Shown: positions 1 to 9,353, numbered from the stretch's first letter. The stretch is DNA of 64,000 bases from Martinezella miluonensis (GCF_900094545.1 NZ_FMAH01000033.1:1-64000), one strand, 5' to 3'. Notes: a model not told the origin generated them from the sequence alone. Program-made: numbers and translations.

Positions 1-580
1 GCCAAATACAAAGGAGAAAGGTTTAATTCCATCACGCTGCTTATTGTTGGGCGTGGCGGCCGGTCAGGGCAACCCTCGTTGTGATTCTGCGAGCCTGAAA
101 CGGCAACACGCGCCATGTGAGACAGAGGAAGGCCCGAGACGAACCACGGTCCTGCGGTATTCAACCCGCGCATCAGAGTCTGATCAACCGTCGTCTCAAT
201 GCCGCCGCGTCCTGCAATAGGCAGCATATTTGTCCCTCGTCGACGCTGAAAAAGGCGACAAGAAAAACCTATGCCCAAACTCTTGAAAACGGACATGAGA
301 ATCATAAACCCCCAGCCAAGGCCAGGGGTTTGTCAGCAATCTGAGGCCCCGGTTTCCGGGGCCCTTCTGGTTTTTTGCGGTTAAGCCAGCATTATCATAG
401 GCTTGTGGAAGCAGATCCGCGCTTCGCCTTCCGGTTTACAGAGGAAGGAGCGCTACTGGCTATCAGAGATTGTTCACAAGTTGGGAAATGCCGGGCATTT
501 TAATGATTCCATTAAAGACCTGGAAGCGCCTTCACCTCTATCTCACATGACTGAAACGGTGGCAGAGGAAGGTGAATCGC
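1..580. other. Region without a recognisable gene
   Basis: No reading frame here looks like a known protein. Frame 1 is open from the window edge to a TGA near 84 and could be the tail of a gene cut by the edge, but the peptide is not recognisable. The stretch from about 85 to 300 has small open frames with no convincing ribosome site. The region ends in two hairpins at 306-376 that would stop a plus-strand transcript, so something on the plus strand is probably transcribed here: a small gene, a noncoding RNA, or the tail of an upstream operon. I cannot decide which. Confidence 0.4.
306..376 (+). terminator. Tandem hairpins ending a plus-strand transcript
   Basis: The first hairpin pairs AAACCCC at 306-312 with GGGGTTT at 325-331. 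The second pairs GGCCCCGG at 345-352 with CCGGGGCC at 356-363 around a TTT loop. It is followed after a short spacer by six T residues at 371-376. The second hairpin plus T run is a classic rho-independent terminator for plus-strand transcription. It separates whatever lies upstream from the diguanylate cyclase. Confidence 0.8.
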
Positions 581-1441
581 ATGAAACAATGGATTTCGCT
601 GCAAGCCGAAGTCGGCAATTTTCAGCAGAAGCGTGCGATTTATATTTTCGCGCTTAAGATGAGTTTTGCAGCTGTCATCATGTCGCTTGCGATCATGATC
701 GTGATGCTTCCCGTTTTGCAATGGCTTGATCTCCTGCCATTGCCGATCATGGAGGTGATGCGCTTCGGTGTTCTCTTGGCCTGGATCATCGGCGGCACCG
801 TTTCCGGTGTGCTGGCGATATTGGCCGGTTTCTCGATTCACAAGCTCGCCGTTTCCCGTGCCGAGTTCGAACGGTTGAGCCGCACCGATGGGCTCTCCGG
901 CCTGCTCAATCGTCGCGCCTTTACGGAAGCATTGAAAGAGGCGGGGCATGGCGCCTCGCTGGTGATCTTTGACGTCGATCGCTTCAAGACGATCAATGAT
1001 CGCTTCGGCCACGCATCCGGCGATGCCGTGATCGTTGCTGTATCGCAGATATTGGGGCGTGTCTTCACGGGTGAGGACATGATCGCCCGACTCGGCGGCG
1101 AGGAATTTGGCGCCATTATTCATGGTGGCGATATCGATGAACGCATCGCCCGCATCGAAGCTGTCAAGGAGCAGGTAGCCAATCATTCGATCGCTATCGA
1201 CGGCGGCTCGGTCAAGATTACCGTCTCCGCCGGAATTGCCGACATGGGCAAGGATCGCAAGACGGAAGGCGTCTATGCCGCGGCCGACAAGGCGCTCTAT
1301 CTGGCCAAGACGCTTGGCCGCAATCGCGTCGTCCACGAGCGCGAACGCCTGTCTCAGGTCTGGCGCCGCTATACCACCGAGCAGGAAGAGGAAGCCCTGC
1401 CGGCCCTCATGGAATTGCAGCGCTACGTGTATCGCATGTAG
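581..1441 (+). CDS. Membrane-anchored GGDEF diguanylate cyclase
   Basis: Predicted to make cyclic di-GMP from two GTP at the inner membrane. The 286-residue protein has two hydrophobic segments (roughly residues 23-47 and 60-83) followed by one GGDEF domain. The domain has the motifs TDGLSGLLNRR, FDVDRFKTIND and an active-site GGEEF near residues 172-176. The inhibitory I-site RxxD is not intact: the arginine position is threonine (TGED before MIARLGGEEF), so product inhibition at that site is unlikely. The ATG at 581 is chosen because GAGGAAGG lies just upstream; a GTG at 572 is in frame. No sensor domain is visible apart from the short membrane region. It precedes ureE but need not share its function. 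Confidence 0.9.
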   Translation: MKQWISLQAEVGNFQQKRAIYIFALKMSFAAVIMSLAIMIVMLPVLQWLDLLPLPIMEVMRFGVLLAWIIGGTVSGVLAILAGFSIHKLAVSRAEFERLSRTDGLSGLLNRRAFTEALKEAGHGASLVIFDVDRFKTINDRFGHASGDAVIVAVSQILGRVFTGEDMIARLGGEEFGAIIHGGDIDERIARIEAVKEQVANHSIAIDGGSVKITVSAGIADMGKDRKTEGVYAAADKALYLAKTLGRNRVVHERERLSQVWRRYTTEQEEEALPALMELQRYVYRM

Positions 1442-1519
1442 CGCCGCCGAACGGCATTGGCGCTTGCGCGGGCGGCGACTATTCTGCATGCTTCGGCAGA
1501 GCTTCAATTTGGATCCGCC

Positions 1520-2017
1520 ATGCAACGCGTCACCTCCTACCTGCCGGCCGGCACCCCGTCTTCCAATCCGATCGATCGCGTCGTCCTGCCGCATGATCTC
1601 AGGCACTTGCGCCGCAAGCTGCTGCATCTCGAAAATGGCGAAATGGTCATGCTCGACCTGAAGGAGCCGGTGCTGTTTGCCAATGGCGATCTGCTGGTGC
1701 GCGAGGACGGCGAGTTGATCGAGATCGTTGCCGCGGACGAAAAGCTATTCGAGATCAAGCCACGCGATCGCAGGCATCTGGTCGAGCTTGCGTGGCATCT
1801 CGGCAATCGCCATCTTTCGGCGCAGATCGAGGAAGAGCGCATCCTCATCCTGCGCGATCACGTGATCCGCTCAATGCTCGAAGGGCTCGGCGCGACAGTC
1901 GCCGAGGTGAGCGAGCCTTTCCAGCCCGCGCGGGGTGCCTATCATTCCCATGGCAGCCATTCGCAAGGGCACGGCCACCAACACGATCATGGGCACGATC
2001 ATCATTCGCATGATTGA
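1520..2017 (+). CDS. ureE: Urease accessory protein UreE (nickel chaperone)
   Basis: UreE binds nickel and hands it to the UreG-UreF-UreD complex during activation of urease in the cytoplasm. The 165-residue protein has the UreE N-terminal and C-terminal folds and a histidine-rich tail (about twelve His in the last 30 residues), typical of nickel-storing UreE. The ATG at 1520 gives the usual length; an upstream TTG at 1457 in the same frame would add 21 unsupported residues. It is followed by ureF 21 bases downstream and then ureG, so this is the distal part of a urease cluster. The structural genes ureABC and ureD are not in the window and may lie to the left or elsewhere. Confidence 0.93.
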   Translation: MQRVTSYLPAGTPSSNPIDRVVLPHDLRHLRRKLLHLENGEMVMLDLKEPVLFANGDLLVREDGELIEIVAADEKLFEIKPRDRRHLVELAWHLGNRHLSAQIEEERILILRDHVIRSMLEGLGATVAEVSEPFQPARGAYHSHGSHSQGHGHQHDHGHDHHSHD

Positions 2018-2038
2018 GCGCAGACGGCTGACACGGCG

Positions 2039-2710
2039 ATGACGGACGATCGCGACCTTCTGGCTTTGTTGCGGCTGATGGCCTGGCTGTCGCCGGCCTT
2101 CCCGGTGGGATCCTTTGCCTATTCGGGCGGCCTTGAACGGGCCGTTCACGATGGGCTAATTCATGACGACAGGAGCCTGCGGGACTGGATCGCGACCCTG
2201 ATCCAGCACGGCGCCGCCTGGAACGATGCCGTTTTGCTGGCGGAAGGGCACCATGCGGGAGAAGATGCGCCGCGGCTCGCAGCCGTGGCGGAACTCGGCG
2301 AGGCGCTGGCGGGCTCGAAGGAGCGCCACACCGAAACCATGCTGCTTGGCGAAGCCTTCCTGTCGGCCGCCAGTGCCTGGCCGCACGAGATCTTTTCGAT
2401 GCTGCCGGCAAAGGTTGCCTATCCCATTGCGGTCGGCGCCGTTGCTCGCGCGCATGATATTCCTCTCCAGAAGACGCTTGCCGCCTTCCTGCATGCCCTT
2501 GCATCGCAGATGCTGTCGGCCGGCATCCGGCTCGGCGTGACCGGGCAGAAGGATGGGGTCGCCATCCTTGCGGCCCTGGAGGATATCATTGCTGAAGTGG
2601 CGACGCGCGCGGCGAAATCCGATCTTGACGATCTCGGCGCGGCGGCAGTGCAGGCCGATATTGCGAGCCTGCGCCACGAAACCCAGAGGACGCGGCTTTT
2701 TCGTTCGTGA
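2039..2710 (+). CDS. ureF: Urease accessory protein UreF
   Basis: UreF acts with UreD and UreG as a chaperone or GTPase-control protein during nickel insertion into apo-urease. The 223-residue protein begins with the family signature around LMAWLSPAFPVGSFAYSGGLE (residues about 13-33), followed by an all-alpha body of normal family length. The ATG at 2039 lies 21 bases after the ureE stop. The ureG gene follows after about 106 bases, slightly more than usual for these neighbours; I see no hairpin or extra gene in that gap. Confidence 0.94.
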   Translation: MTDDRDLLALLRLMAWLSPAFPVGSFAYSGGLERAVHDGLIHDDRSLRDWIATLIQHGAAWNDAVLLAEGHHAGEDAPRLAAVAELGEALAGSKERHTETMLLGEAFLSAASAWPHEIFSMLPAKVAYPIAVGAVARAHDIPLQKTLAAFLHALASQMLSAGIRLGVTGQKDGVAILAALEDIIAEVATRAAKSDLDDLGAAAVQADIASLRHETQRTRLFRS

Positions 2711-2816
2711 TGCGCGGCCTGAAGAAAATTCCACTGCCGAGGTTCATCCTACGTCATTCGCCGCTGTGCGACAGGCGGATGCTTCGCTATCCTGCTATTT
2801 TACCGGAGTTGCGACT

Positions 2817-3428
2817 ATGAAATCGAGAAATGGACCTTTGCGCGTCGGCATCGGCGGGCCCGTCGGCTCGGGCAAGACGGCGTTGACGGAAAAGCTGTGC
2901 AAGGCGATGCGCGACGATTATTCCGTCGCCGTCGTCACTAACGACATCTATACGACGGAGGATGCGGAGGCGCTGGTGCGGATGCAGGCGTTGACGTCGG
3001 ATCGCATCGTCGGCGTCGAAACCGGCGGTTGCCCGCACACTGCCATCCGCGAGGATGCGACGATCAACCTGCAGGCCATCGCCGGCCTTAACGAGCGGCT
3101 CCCCGATCTCGACGTGGTCTTCATCGAATCCGGCGGCGACAATCTGGCGGCGACTTTTTCGCCGGATCTTGCCGATATCACCATCTATGTCATCTCGGTG
3201 TGCCAGGGAGAGGAAATCCCGCGCAAGGGCGGTCCCGGCATCACCAAATCGGACCTTCTCGTCATCAACAAGAAAGATCTGGCGCCTTTCGTCGAGGTAG
3301 ATCTCGACGTGATGGATCGGGATGCGACGAGGATGCGTCAGGCTCGTCCCTTCGTCTTTTCCGACATGAAGCGGGGCGAGGGCGTCAGCAAGATCGTCGA
3401 TTTCCTAAAGGAACAGGGCGGCCTGTGA
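2817..3428 (+). CDS. ureG: Urease accessory GTPase UreG
   Basis: UreG is the SIMIBI-class GTPase that powers nickel delivery to urease. The 203-residue protein carries the P-loop GGPVGSGKT at residues 13-21, the metal-binding Cys-Pro-His motif in GGCPHTAIRED, the ESGGDNLAATF segment, and the guanine-specificity motif NKKD. The ATG at 2817 gives exact family length. The open frame extends upstream to 2553, but that part is only an overlap with ureF in another frame. It is the last gene of the visible urease accessory set, with a convergent RND pump gene 38 bases beyond its stop. Confidence 0.96.
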   Translation: MKSRNGPLRVGIGGPVGSGKTALTEKLCKAMRDDYSVAVVTNDIYTTEDAEALVRMQALTSDRIVGVETGGCPHTAIREDATINLQAIAGLNERLPDLDVVFIESGGDNLAATFSPDLADITIYVISVCQGEEIPRKGGPGITKSDLLVINKKDLAPFVEVDLDVMDRDATRMRQARPFVFSDMKRGEGVSKIVDFLKEQGGL

Positions 3429-3440
3429 GCCGCCCCGTCA
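3416..3440 (+). terminator. Possible terminator at the end of ureG
   Basis: GGGCGGC at 3416-3422, inside the last ureG codons, can pair with GCCGCCC at 3429-3435. A short, T-poor tail (CGTCATTATT) follows. The stem is good but the T run is weak, so termination is plausible rather than certain. The convergent pump gene ends at 3467. Confidence 0.4.
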
Positions 3441-3466
3441 TTATTCAAGGACCCAATCAGGCTGCT

Positions 3467-6400
3467 CTATTCAGCCGCAAAAGGCGGTAGTCTTAGCACA
3501 TTCGTACCTTTCGGCTTGGAGCTGCGCGTATCCCTGTTTTCCATGGCGTCCAGGCGCTCCTCCAAGGTGGTGAGCGACTGGCGGTTTTCATTGACAGCGG
3601 TTGCCAGGCCTTCCTTGGTCAAGACCTCATCATCCGCATCCTTCTTGCCGACCAGCCTGCCGAAGAGGAAGCCGAGCAGGCGCGATACGTCGTCCATGAT
3701 CAGGAAGAAGGACGGCACGACCACCAGGCTGAGCACCGTGGAGACGATGATGCCGCCGATGACGGCGATCGCCATCGGTGCACGGAAGGAACCACCTTCG
3801 CCGACGCCGAGGGCTGACGGCAGCATGCCGGCCGACATGGCGATCGAGGTCATGATGATCGGGCGGGCACGCTTGCGGCCGGCCTCGATGACGGCGTCGA
3901 GCCTTGGCATGCCCCGGTGCATCATCTCGATGGCGAAGTCGACCAGAAGAATGGCGTTCTTCGTTACGATGCCCATCAGCATGAGAATGCCGATCATGAC
4001 GGGCATGGAGAGTGCGTTGCCGGTCAGGATCAAGGCCAGCGCCACGCCGCCAATCGCCAATGGTAGCGAAAACAGAATGGTGAAGGGCTGGATCACGTCC
4101 TTGAACAGCAGGATCAGCACGGTCAGAACAAGCAGAAGGCCGAGCAGCATGGCATTGCCGAAGCTCTGCACCATTTCCTTTTGTACCTTGGTGTCGCCGC
4201 TTTCCGCCAGATGCACGGTTGCCGGGATCTTGGCGCTATTGACGATATCGAGGAAGTGCTCCGACGCCGTATCCAGCGCCACGCCCTGCGGCAGGTCGGC
4301 GCCGATGGCGACGACGCGGTAGCGGTTGTTGCGCTTGATGGAAGACAGGCCTTCGGAATATTCGATATCTGCGACGGTCGACATCGGCACGGTGGCGCCT
4401 GTCGATGTCTTGATACGCAAGGCGCGGATTGCGGCAAGATCGCGCCGCATGCCGAGCGAAGCCTGGACGCGGATCGGGATCTGGCGATCGTCGAGCGAGA
4501 TCTTTGCGAGCGAAGCGTCGATATCGCCGATGGTGGCCACGCGGACCGTATCGGAAATCATCTGTGGCGTGATGCCAAGACGGGCCGCCTCATCCTTGCG
4601 CGGGTAGATCTGCAGTTCGGGACGCGGCAGCGCGCCGTCGGCGCTGACGTTTGCCAGTGCCGGATCGGTGCGCAACTCTGCTTCCAGAATGCCGACCGCC
4701 TGCCTCAGATCCTTCTCGCTGCGGGAAAGGAAATTGTAGGTCAGGTCACGATCGCCGCGGTCGTTGAGCTTGGTGATGCGCACGTCGGGGATCGAGCGCA
4801 ATTTTGCGAAGACTTCCTTTTCCACCTCCCACTGCGGATGCAAGCGGCCATGCACCGTGACTTTCGGCAGGTAGGGGCCGATGACGGGCAGCGAGCCGAG
4901 GACGTCGTTGACAAGCTTCTTCGTCAGCGACTGGTCCAGCTTGCCGAGCTCCAGGGTCACCGTTGCGCGGCGCAGCTCCAGATCGCCTTTCGGCGAGGCG
5001 CCTCCGAGCACGAAGACGTTTTCAACACCGTCGATGCCCTTGACGCGGCGATAGATCTCGTTGGTCGCCTGCTCGGTATCATCGAGCCGCGCATTCGGGG
5101 GAAGCTCGGCCGACAGCACGATGCGCGAGGAGTCTTCCGGCGGGATGAAGCTGCCGGGGACGAACATGATGAGCGCGGCCACGGAGGCGATGGAGAAAGC
5201 GAATGCCGCGATCAGCGTCGGGTAGCGCGTATACCACTTCCTCGTCGTCAGCCGAACCAGCCAGCTATAGCCGCGCATAAAGCGGCCGTCATTGTCGTGA
5301 TGATCGTCGACGCCGTCTTCGGCGCGCATGAGGTAGGCGGCCATCATCGGCGTGATCAGACGCGCGACAAGGAGGGAGAAAAACACCGAGAAGGCAACCG
5401 TCAGGCCGAACTGGATAAAGTACTGGCCCGGAATGCCCGGCATGAAGGAAACGGGTACGAAGACCGCGATGATTGTGAAGGTCGTCGCGATGACGGCGAG
5501 GCCGATTTCGTCCGCCGCGTCGATAGCGGCTCGGTACGGCGTCTTGCCCATCTTGATGTGGCGGGAGATGTTTTCGATTTCGACGATGGCGTCGTCGACG
5601 AGGATGCCGGTCGCGAGCGTCAGCGCGAGGAAGCTGACGAGGTTCAGCGAAAAGCCGATCTGGTTCATGATCCAGAATGTCGGGATCGCGGAAAGCGGCA
5701 GGGCGACTGCCGAGATCAGCGTCGCGCGCCAATTCCTCAGGAAGAGGAAGACGACGATAACGGCCAGAAGCGCGCCTTCGAGCAGCGTGTGCATCGCTGA
5801 TTCATAGTTGCCGTAGGTGTAGTAGACCGCATCGTCGATCATCTCGATCGAGACGTTCGGGTTTTCAGCGCGTACCTTGTCGAGCGTGTCGCCGACGGTC
5901 TTGGCAACGGTCACTTCGCTGGCGCCCTTGGCGCGGAATACGCCGAAGGTAACGACAGGGGCGCTGTTGAAGCGCGAGAACGACTTCGGTTCCTGATAGG
6001 TATCCTTGATCACGCCGAGGTCGGAGAGTTTGACGAAGCGGCCGTTCGTCAGCGCGATCGTGGTGTCGGTCAGCTGCGCGACAGCGCGTGCGTCGCCGAG
6101 CACGCGGATTGCCTGCTCGCTGCCGGCAACCTGGCCGCGGCCGGAGCCGAGATCGATATTGGTGTTACGCAGCTGCTGGCTCACCGACAGCGCGGTGATG
6201 CCGTAGGCGTTCAGCTTGTTCGGATCGAGTTCGATGCGCACTTCGCGGTCGGCACCGCCATAGCGGTCGACGCGGCCGATGCCTGCCTTGCCTTGCAGAG
6301 CGCGCTTGACCGTATCGTCCACGAACCAGGACAGCTCTTCCAGGGTCATGTTGGGCGAGGAAACGGCGAAGCTCTGGATCGCCTGGCCGACCACGTCGAC

Positions 6401-6790
6401 CTTGGAGACGATGGGCTGATCGATGGTGGACGGCAGGTTGCCGCGGATGCGGTCGATAGCATCCTTGGTGTCCTGAACGGCTTGCTGTGTCGGTATTTCC
6501 AGGCGGAAGATGACGACCGTCTGCGATTGGCCGTCGGTAACGGTCGATTGAATTTCATCGATGCCGTTGATGCCGGCAACCGCGTCTTCGACCTCCTTCG
6601 TCACCTGCATTTCGAGCTCGGCCGGCGATGCGCCGCTCTGCGTCACTGTGACGTTGACGACGGGCACGTCGATGTTCGGAAAGCGCGTGATCGGCAGGTT
6701 GAAGAAGGCATGCGCGCCCACGATCATCAGCAGGAAAAAGCCGAGGAGCGGGGCGACCGGATTTCGGATGGACCAGGCTGAGAAGTTCAT
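3467..6790 (-). CDS. RND efflux pump inner-membrane transporter (HAE1/AcrB type)
   Basis: Proton-driven export of hydrophobic compounds through a tripartite pump. The 1107-residue protein starts MNFSAWSIRNPV, as in HAE1 transporters, and has two repeats, each with one N-terminal membrane helix, a large periplasmic loop and a cluster of five helices. The segment LATGILVDDAIVEIENISRH in the first helix bundle includes the conserved acidic pair of the proton relay. The second bundle contains GIVTKNAILLVDFAIEM. A short cytoplasmic tail follows. It lies 14 bases after the adaptor gene and is co-transcribed with it. No outer-membrane TolC-type partner or regulator sits beside it. The substrate cannot be told from sequence. 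Confidence 0.93.
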   Translation of the reverse strand: MNFSAWSIRNPVAPLLGFFLLMIVGAHAFFNLPITRFPNIDVPVVNVTVTQSGASPAELEMQVTKEVEDAVAGINGIDEIQSTVTDGQSQTVVIFRLEIPTQQAVQDTKDAIDRIRGNLPSTIDQPIVSKVDVVGQAIQSFAVSSPNMTLEELSWFVDDTVKRALQGKAGIGRVDRYGGADREVRIELDPNKLNAYGITALSVSQQLRNTNIDLGSGRGQVAGSEQAIRVLGDARAVAQLTDTTIALTNGRFVKLSDLGVIKDTYQEPKSFSRFNSAPVVTFGVFRAKGASEVTVAKTVGDTLDKVRAENPNVSIEMIDDAVYYTYGNYESAMHTLLEGALLAVIVVFLFLRNWRATLISAVALPLSAIPTFWIMNQIGFSLNLVSFLALTLATGILVDDAIVEIENISRHIKMGKTPYRAAIDAADEIGLAVIATTFTIIAVFVPVSFMPGIPGQYFIQFGLTVAFSVFFSLLVARLITPMMAAYLMRAEDGVDDHHDNDGRFMRGYSWLVRLTTRKWYTRYPTLIAAFAFSIASVAALIMFVPGSFIPPEDSSRIVLSAELPPNARLDDTEQATNEIYRRVKGIDGVENVFVLGGASPKGDLELRRATVTLELGKLDQSLTKKLVNDVLGSLPVIGPYLPKVTVHGRLHPQWEVEKEVFAKLRSIPDVRITKLNDRGDRDLTYNFLSRSEKDLRQAVGILEAELRTDPALANVSADGALPRPELQIYPRKDEAARLGITPQMISDTVRVATIGDIDASLAKISLDDRQIPIRVQASLGMRRDLAAIRALRIKTSTGATVPMSTVADIEYSEGLSSIKRNNRYRVVAIGADLPQGVALDTASEHFLDIVNSAKIPATVHLAESGDTKVQKEMVQSFGNAMLLGLLLVLTVLILLFKDVIQPFTILFSLPLAIGGVALALILTGNALSMPVMIGILMLMGIVTKNAILLVDFAIEMMHRGMPRLDAVIEAGRKRARPIIMTSIAMSAGMLPSALGVGEGGSFRAPMAIAVIGGIIVSTVLSLVVVPSFFLIMDDVSRLLGFLFGRLVGKKDADDEVLTKEGLATAVNENRQSLTTLEERLDAMENRDTRSSKPKGTNVLRLPPFAAE

Positions 6791-6804
6791 CGTGCCATTC
6801 TCGC

Positions 6805-7992
6805 TCAGTTGGAGGCTCGCGAGGCATCACGCACGGGCGTGATGCGATCGCCGTCACGGACATAGGCGCCAGCCTTGGCGACGACATCCTCGCCGGCCTG
6901 CAGGCCGTTGAGGATCTCGATATAGGCGCCATCCTGAATGCCGGTTTCGACATTCACGAACTTGACCACGCCGTTTTCGACCTTGCGGGCGGAAGAGCCG
7001 TTTTCGTCGGTGTTGACGGCCGTCAGCGGCAGGGCGACGCCTTCTTCCTGGCGAATGATGATCTCGGCGCTGCCGTACATGCCGGCGCGGGCCTTTTCAC
7101 CCTCGTCGATGGAGACGTGCACCGCGCCGAGGCGGGTGACGGAATCGACGATCGGTGCGACCAGGCGTACGGTGCCGGCGAGCTTCTCGCGGCTGCCCGA
7201 GAGAGAAATCCGCGCCTTCTGTCCGATGGCGATCTTGGTGATGTCGCTTTCGGAAACATCGACCACCAGTTCGAGCTGGCTGTTGCGGATGATGGTGAAG
7301 AGCGGATCGCCATTGCCGTTGGCGATAGCGCCGACTCGGGCGTTGCGCGAAGCAACGGTGCCGGCCACAGGGGTTTTGATGCCGGTGCGGGCGAGCTTGA
7401 GATCCGTATCGGCGATCTGGCTGTCGGTGACCTTGAGATCGGCCTCGGCAACCGCGATCGCCTGTTCGGCCGATGCTTCGCGCGCCTTGTTGGCTGCTGC
7501 CGCTGCGTTCGCCTGTTCGACGGAGGAGGTCGACATCGTGCCCTTGGCGCCCATCGCAACGGCGCGGACGCGCTGCAACTCGGCTTCCTCGGCGTTGGCG
7601 CGAGCCTCGGCGAGCTGCGCGTGCAGCTGGGCAAGGCTGGCCTCGCCCTTGGCTCGCGTTGCTTTCATCTGGCTCTTCTGCAGGACCAGCGCGTCGTCGT
7701 TGAGCGCGGCGAGGGTGCTGTTCGCCTCGACCTTATCGCCGACGTCGGCATTGAGCGTGCGGATCGAGAGGCCATCGACCTGCGGCTGGATGTAGACTTC
7801 TTCGACAGCCTTCACCGTGCCGGTCGCAACCACCTTGTCGGTCAGCTTCCGCGTGGCGGCGGTGGTGATGACGATCGCGGGCAGGTTCTGCTTCGGTTTC
7901 GCAACGACGGGCTCATCGGCCAGTGCGGCGGGCGTCAGCAGGGAAAGCAGGATTGCAGTCGTGCTTAGCAGTCTAAACGGCGTGGAGGCCAT
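6805..7992 (-). CDS. RND efflux periplasmic adaptor (membrane fusion protein)
   Basis: Links the RND transporter at 3467-6790 to an outer-membrane channel. The 395-residue protein has a signal peptide (hydrophobic stretch about residues 8-22, cleavage near ALADE), a lipoyl-like half motif (VYIQPQVDGLSIRTLNADVGDKVEA), an alpha-hairpin rich in Ala, Glu and Gln, the second lipoyl half (TGIKTPVAGTVASRNARVG), and beta-barrel and membrane-proximal domains. The ATG at 7992 is preferred because it places the signal peptide at the N terminus. A TTG at 8061 is in frame but would add 23 residues before it. It is the first gene of the two-gene efflux operon. Confidence 0.91.
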   Translation of the reverse strand: MASTPFRLLSTTAILLSLLTPAALADEPVVAKPKQNLPAIVITTAATRKLTDKVVATGTVKAVEEVYIQPQVDGLSIRTLNADVGDKVEANSTLAALNDDALVLQKSQMKATRAKGEASLAQLHAQLAEARANAEEAELQRVRAVAMGAKGTMSTSSVEQANAAAAANKAREASAEQAIAVAEADLKVTDSQIADTDLKLARTGIKTPVAGTVASRNARVGAIANGNGDPLFTIIRNSQLELVVDVSESDITKIAIGQKARISLSGSREKLAGTVRLVAPIVDSVTRLGAVHVSIDEGEKARAGMYGSAEIIIRQEEGVALPLTAVNTDENGSSARKVENGVVKFVNVETGIQDGAYIEILNGLQAGEDVVAKAGAYVRDGDRITPVRDASRASN

Positions 7993-8320
7993 GCGTCCGG
8001 TTCCAGTTCGGCAATTGGTCAAAGGGATTTCGCTGTTTTCCGTCGCGAACACGGGGATCAATGCATGCGAGCCGGCTACTCCCGGCGGATCAACATCCGT
8101 CTGTCATGCCTGCAGATCCTCATCCTAAATTTGCTCTCTTAAATGGGAGCGGTTTTCAAATCCCGCAAGATCACGGGAAAATGATTTCGCGGGTATTTCT
8201 ACCTGTCGCAACCATGCGAAGCAATCACGGCATTGTGATGTCGCAATTCAATTAGTTGATGACTGACCGCTTTTAGGCGACTGCGACGGCAAAGCCAGCT
8301 TTTTGTTGCTGCTGTTACAA
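7993..8320. other. Intergenic region upstream of the efflux operon
   Basis: About 330 bases without a gene. It must hold the promoter of the minus-strand efflux operon, but I find no clear palindromic operator or convincing -35/-10 pair. The right end is the terminator of the neighbouring transporter operon. Short open frames here have no coding character. Confidence 0.5.
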
Positions 8321-8359
8321 AATGAAAAAAACGCGCGAGGTGGTGAACCTCGCGCGTTT
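8321..8359 (-). terminator. Strong rho-independent terminator of the pyrimidine ABC operon
   Basis: A 13-base-pair perfect stem (8329-8341 with 8347-8359, arms AAACGCGCGAGGT and ACCTCGCGCGTTT) closes a five-base loop. On the minus strand it runs straight into TTTTTT. It lies 25 bases beyond the stop of the substrate-binding protein gene and ends that operon. Confidence 0.9.
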
Positions 8360-8384
8360 CGTTATCTGTGGTCGGTATCGGAGC

Positions 8385-9353
8385 CTATTTCAAGGCTGCG
8401 TCCGTGATATCGTGCGTGTAGGCGCCGGTCGGCTTCTTGTTGATGATCTTCTGATCGAGCAGAGCTTCGACCGTACGGTCATAGAGCTTCATGTCGAGCT
8501 TGCCGTTGCCGATCAGCTTGGCGACTTCGCCTGCCATGCGCTTCTGGTGGCTTTCGTCCTGACCGCCATTGTCCATGACGATTCCGGCTGCTTCGTCCGG
8601 ATGTGCGACGGCATATTTCCAGCCCTTCATCGACGCGCGGACGAACTTCACCATGTCGGCCTTGAACTTCGCGTCCTTCAGCTTGTCTTCCTTGACGTAG
8701 AGGCCGTCTTCCAGAAGGTCGTTGCCGAGCTTGGTATAGTTGAACACCGTCAGATCTTCCGCCTTGAAGCCGGCATCGATCGCCTGCCAGTACTCGTTAT
8801 AGGTCATGACGGAGATGCAGTCGGCCTGCTTCTGGACGAGCGGCTGCACGTCGAAGCTCTGCTTCAGCACATTGACGCCATCCTTGCCGCCATCGGTCTT
8901 GAGGCCGAGCTTATGCATCCAGGCGAAGAACGGATATTCGTTGCCGTAGAACCAGACGCCGAGCGTATGCCCCTTGAAATCCTTCTCCGTCTTGATCGGC
9001 CCATCCTTCGGGCAGATCAGCTCCAGACCGGACTTCTCGAAAGGCTGGGCGATGTTGATTAGCGGCACGCCCTTTTCGCGGGCAACGAGCGCACCACCCA
9101 TCCAGTCGACGATGATATCGGCGCCGCCGCCGGCGATCACCTGCTCAGGGGCGATATCCGGGCCGCCCGGCTTGATGTCGACGTCGAGGCCTTCCTCCTT
9201 GTAGAAGCCCTTGTCCTTGGCGACGAAATAGCCGGCGAACTGGCCCTGGGCCACCCATTTCAGCTGCAGCGTCACCTTGTCGGCGGCCATGGCGGCCTGG
9301 GCGGCAGCCAGGGTCATTGCACTTGCCATCAATGCGAGCATTATTTTTTTCAT
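8385..9353 (-). CDS. ABC transporter substrate-binding protein, NMT1/ThiY family
   Basis: Periplasmic receptor of an ABC importer. The 322-residue protein has a signal peptide (MKKIMLALMASAMTLAAAQAAMAA) and an NMT1/ThiY-like fold, with the early motif LQLKWVAQGQFAGYFVAKDKGFYKEEGLDV typical of receptors for pyrimidine-like or thiamin-precursor compounds. It is the last gene of an operon reading ATPase, small DMT protein, permease, permease, receptor. The neighbouring dihydropyrimidinase, amidohydrolase and dihydropyrimidine dehydrogenase genes suggest the ligand is a pyrimidine base, dihydropyrimidine or hydantoin. That is inference. No thiamin riboswitch is visible. Confidence 0.88.
   Translation of the reverse strand: MKKIMLALMASAMTLAAAQAAMAADKVTLQLKWVAQGQFAGYFVAKDKGFYKEEGLDVDIKPGGPDIAPEQVIAGGGADIIVDWMGGALVAREKGVPLINIAQPFEKSGLELICPKDGPIKTEKDFKGHTLGVWFYGNEYPFFAWMHKLGLKTDGGKDGVNVLKQSFDVQPLVQKQADCISVMTYNEYWQAIDAGFKAEDLTVFNYTKLGNDLLEDGLYVKEDKLKDAKFKADMVKFVRASMKGWKYAVAHPDEAAGIVMDNGGQDESHQKRMAGEVAKLIGNGKLDMKLYDRTVEALLDQKIINKKPTGAYTHDITDAALK

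Noticed and set aside
117..344. Open frame of 75 codons at the left end
   Set aside because: It runs through the first terminator hairpin, has no ribosome site and no protein-like pattern.
512..1627. Minus-strand open frame opposite the diguanylate cyclase (371 codons)
   Set aside because: Shadow of the cyclase gene; the translation has no domain and runs into ureE.
4181..5800. Long open frame on the plus strand opposite the RND pump gene (539 codons)
   Set aside because: It is antisense to a clear AcrB-type gene; its protein is rich in Arg, Asp and Gly with no family motif and no ribosome site. It is a codon-bias shadow in GC-rich DNA.
8385..9353. ThiY-like receptor as evidence for thiamin uptake
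   Set aside because: No thiamin riboswitch or thiamin genes are near; neighbours are pyrimidine catabolism genes.
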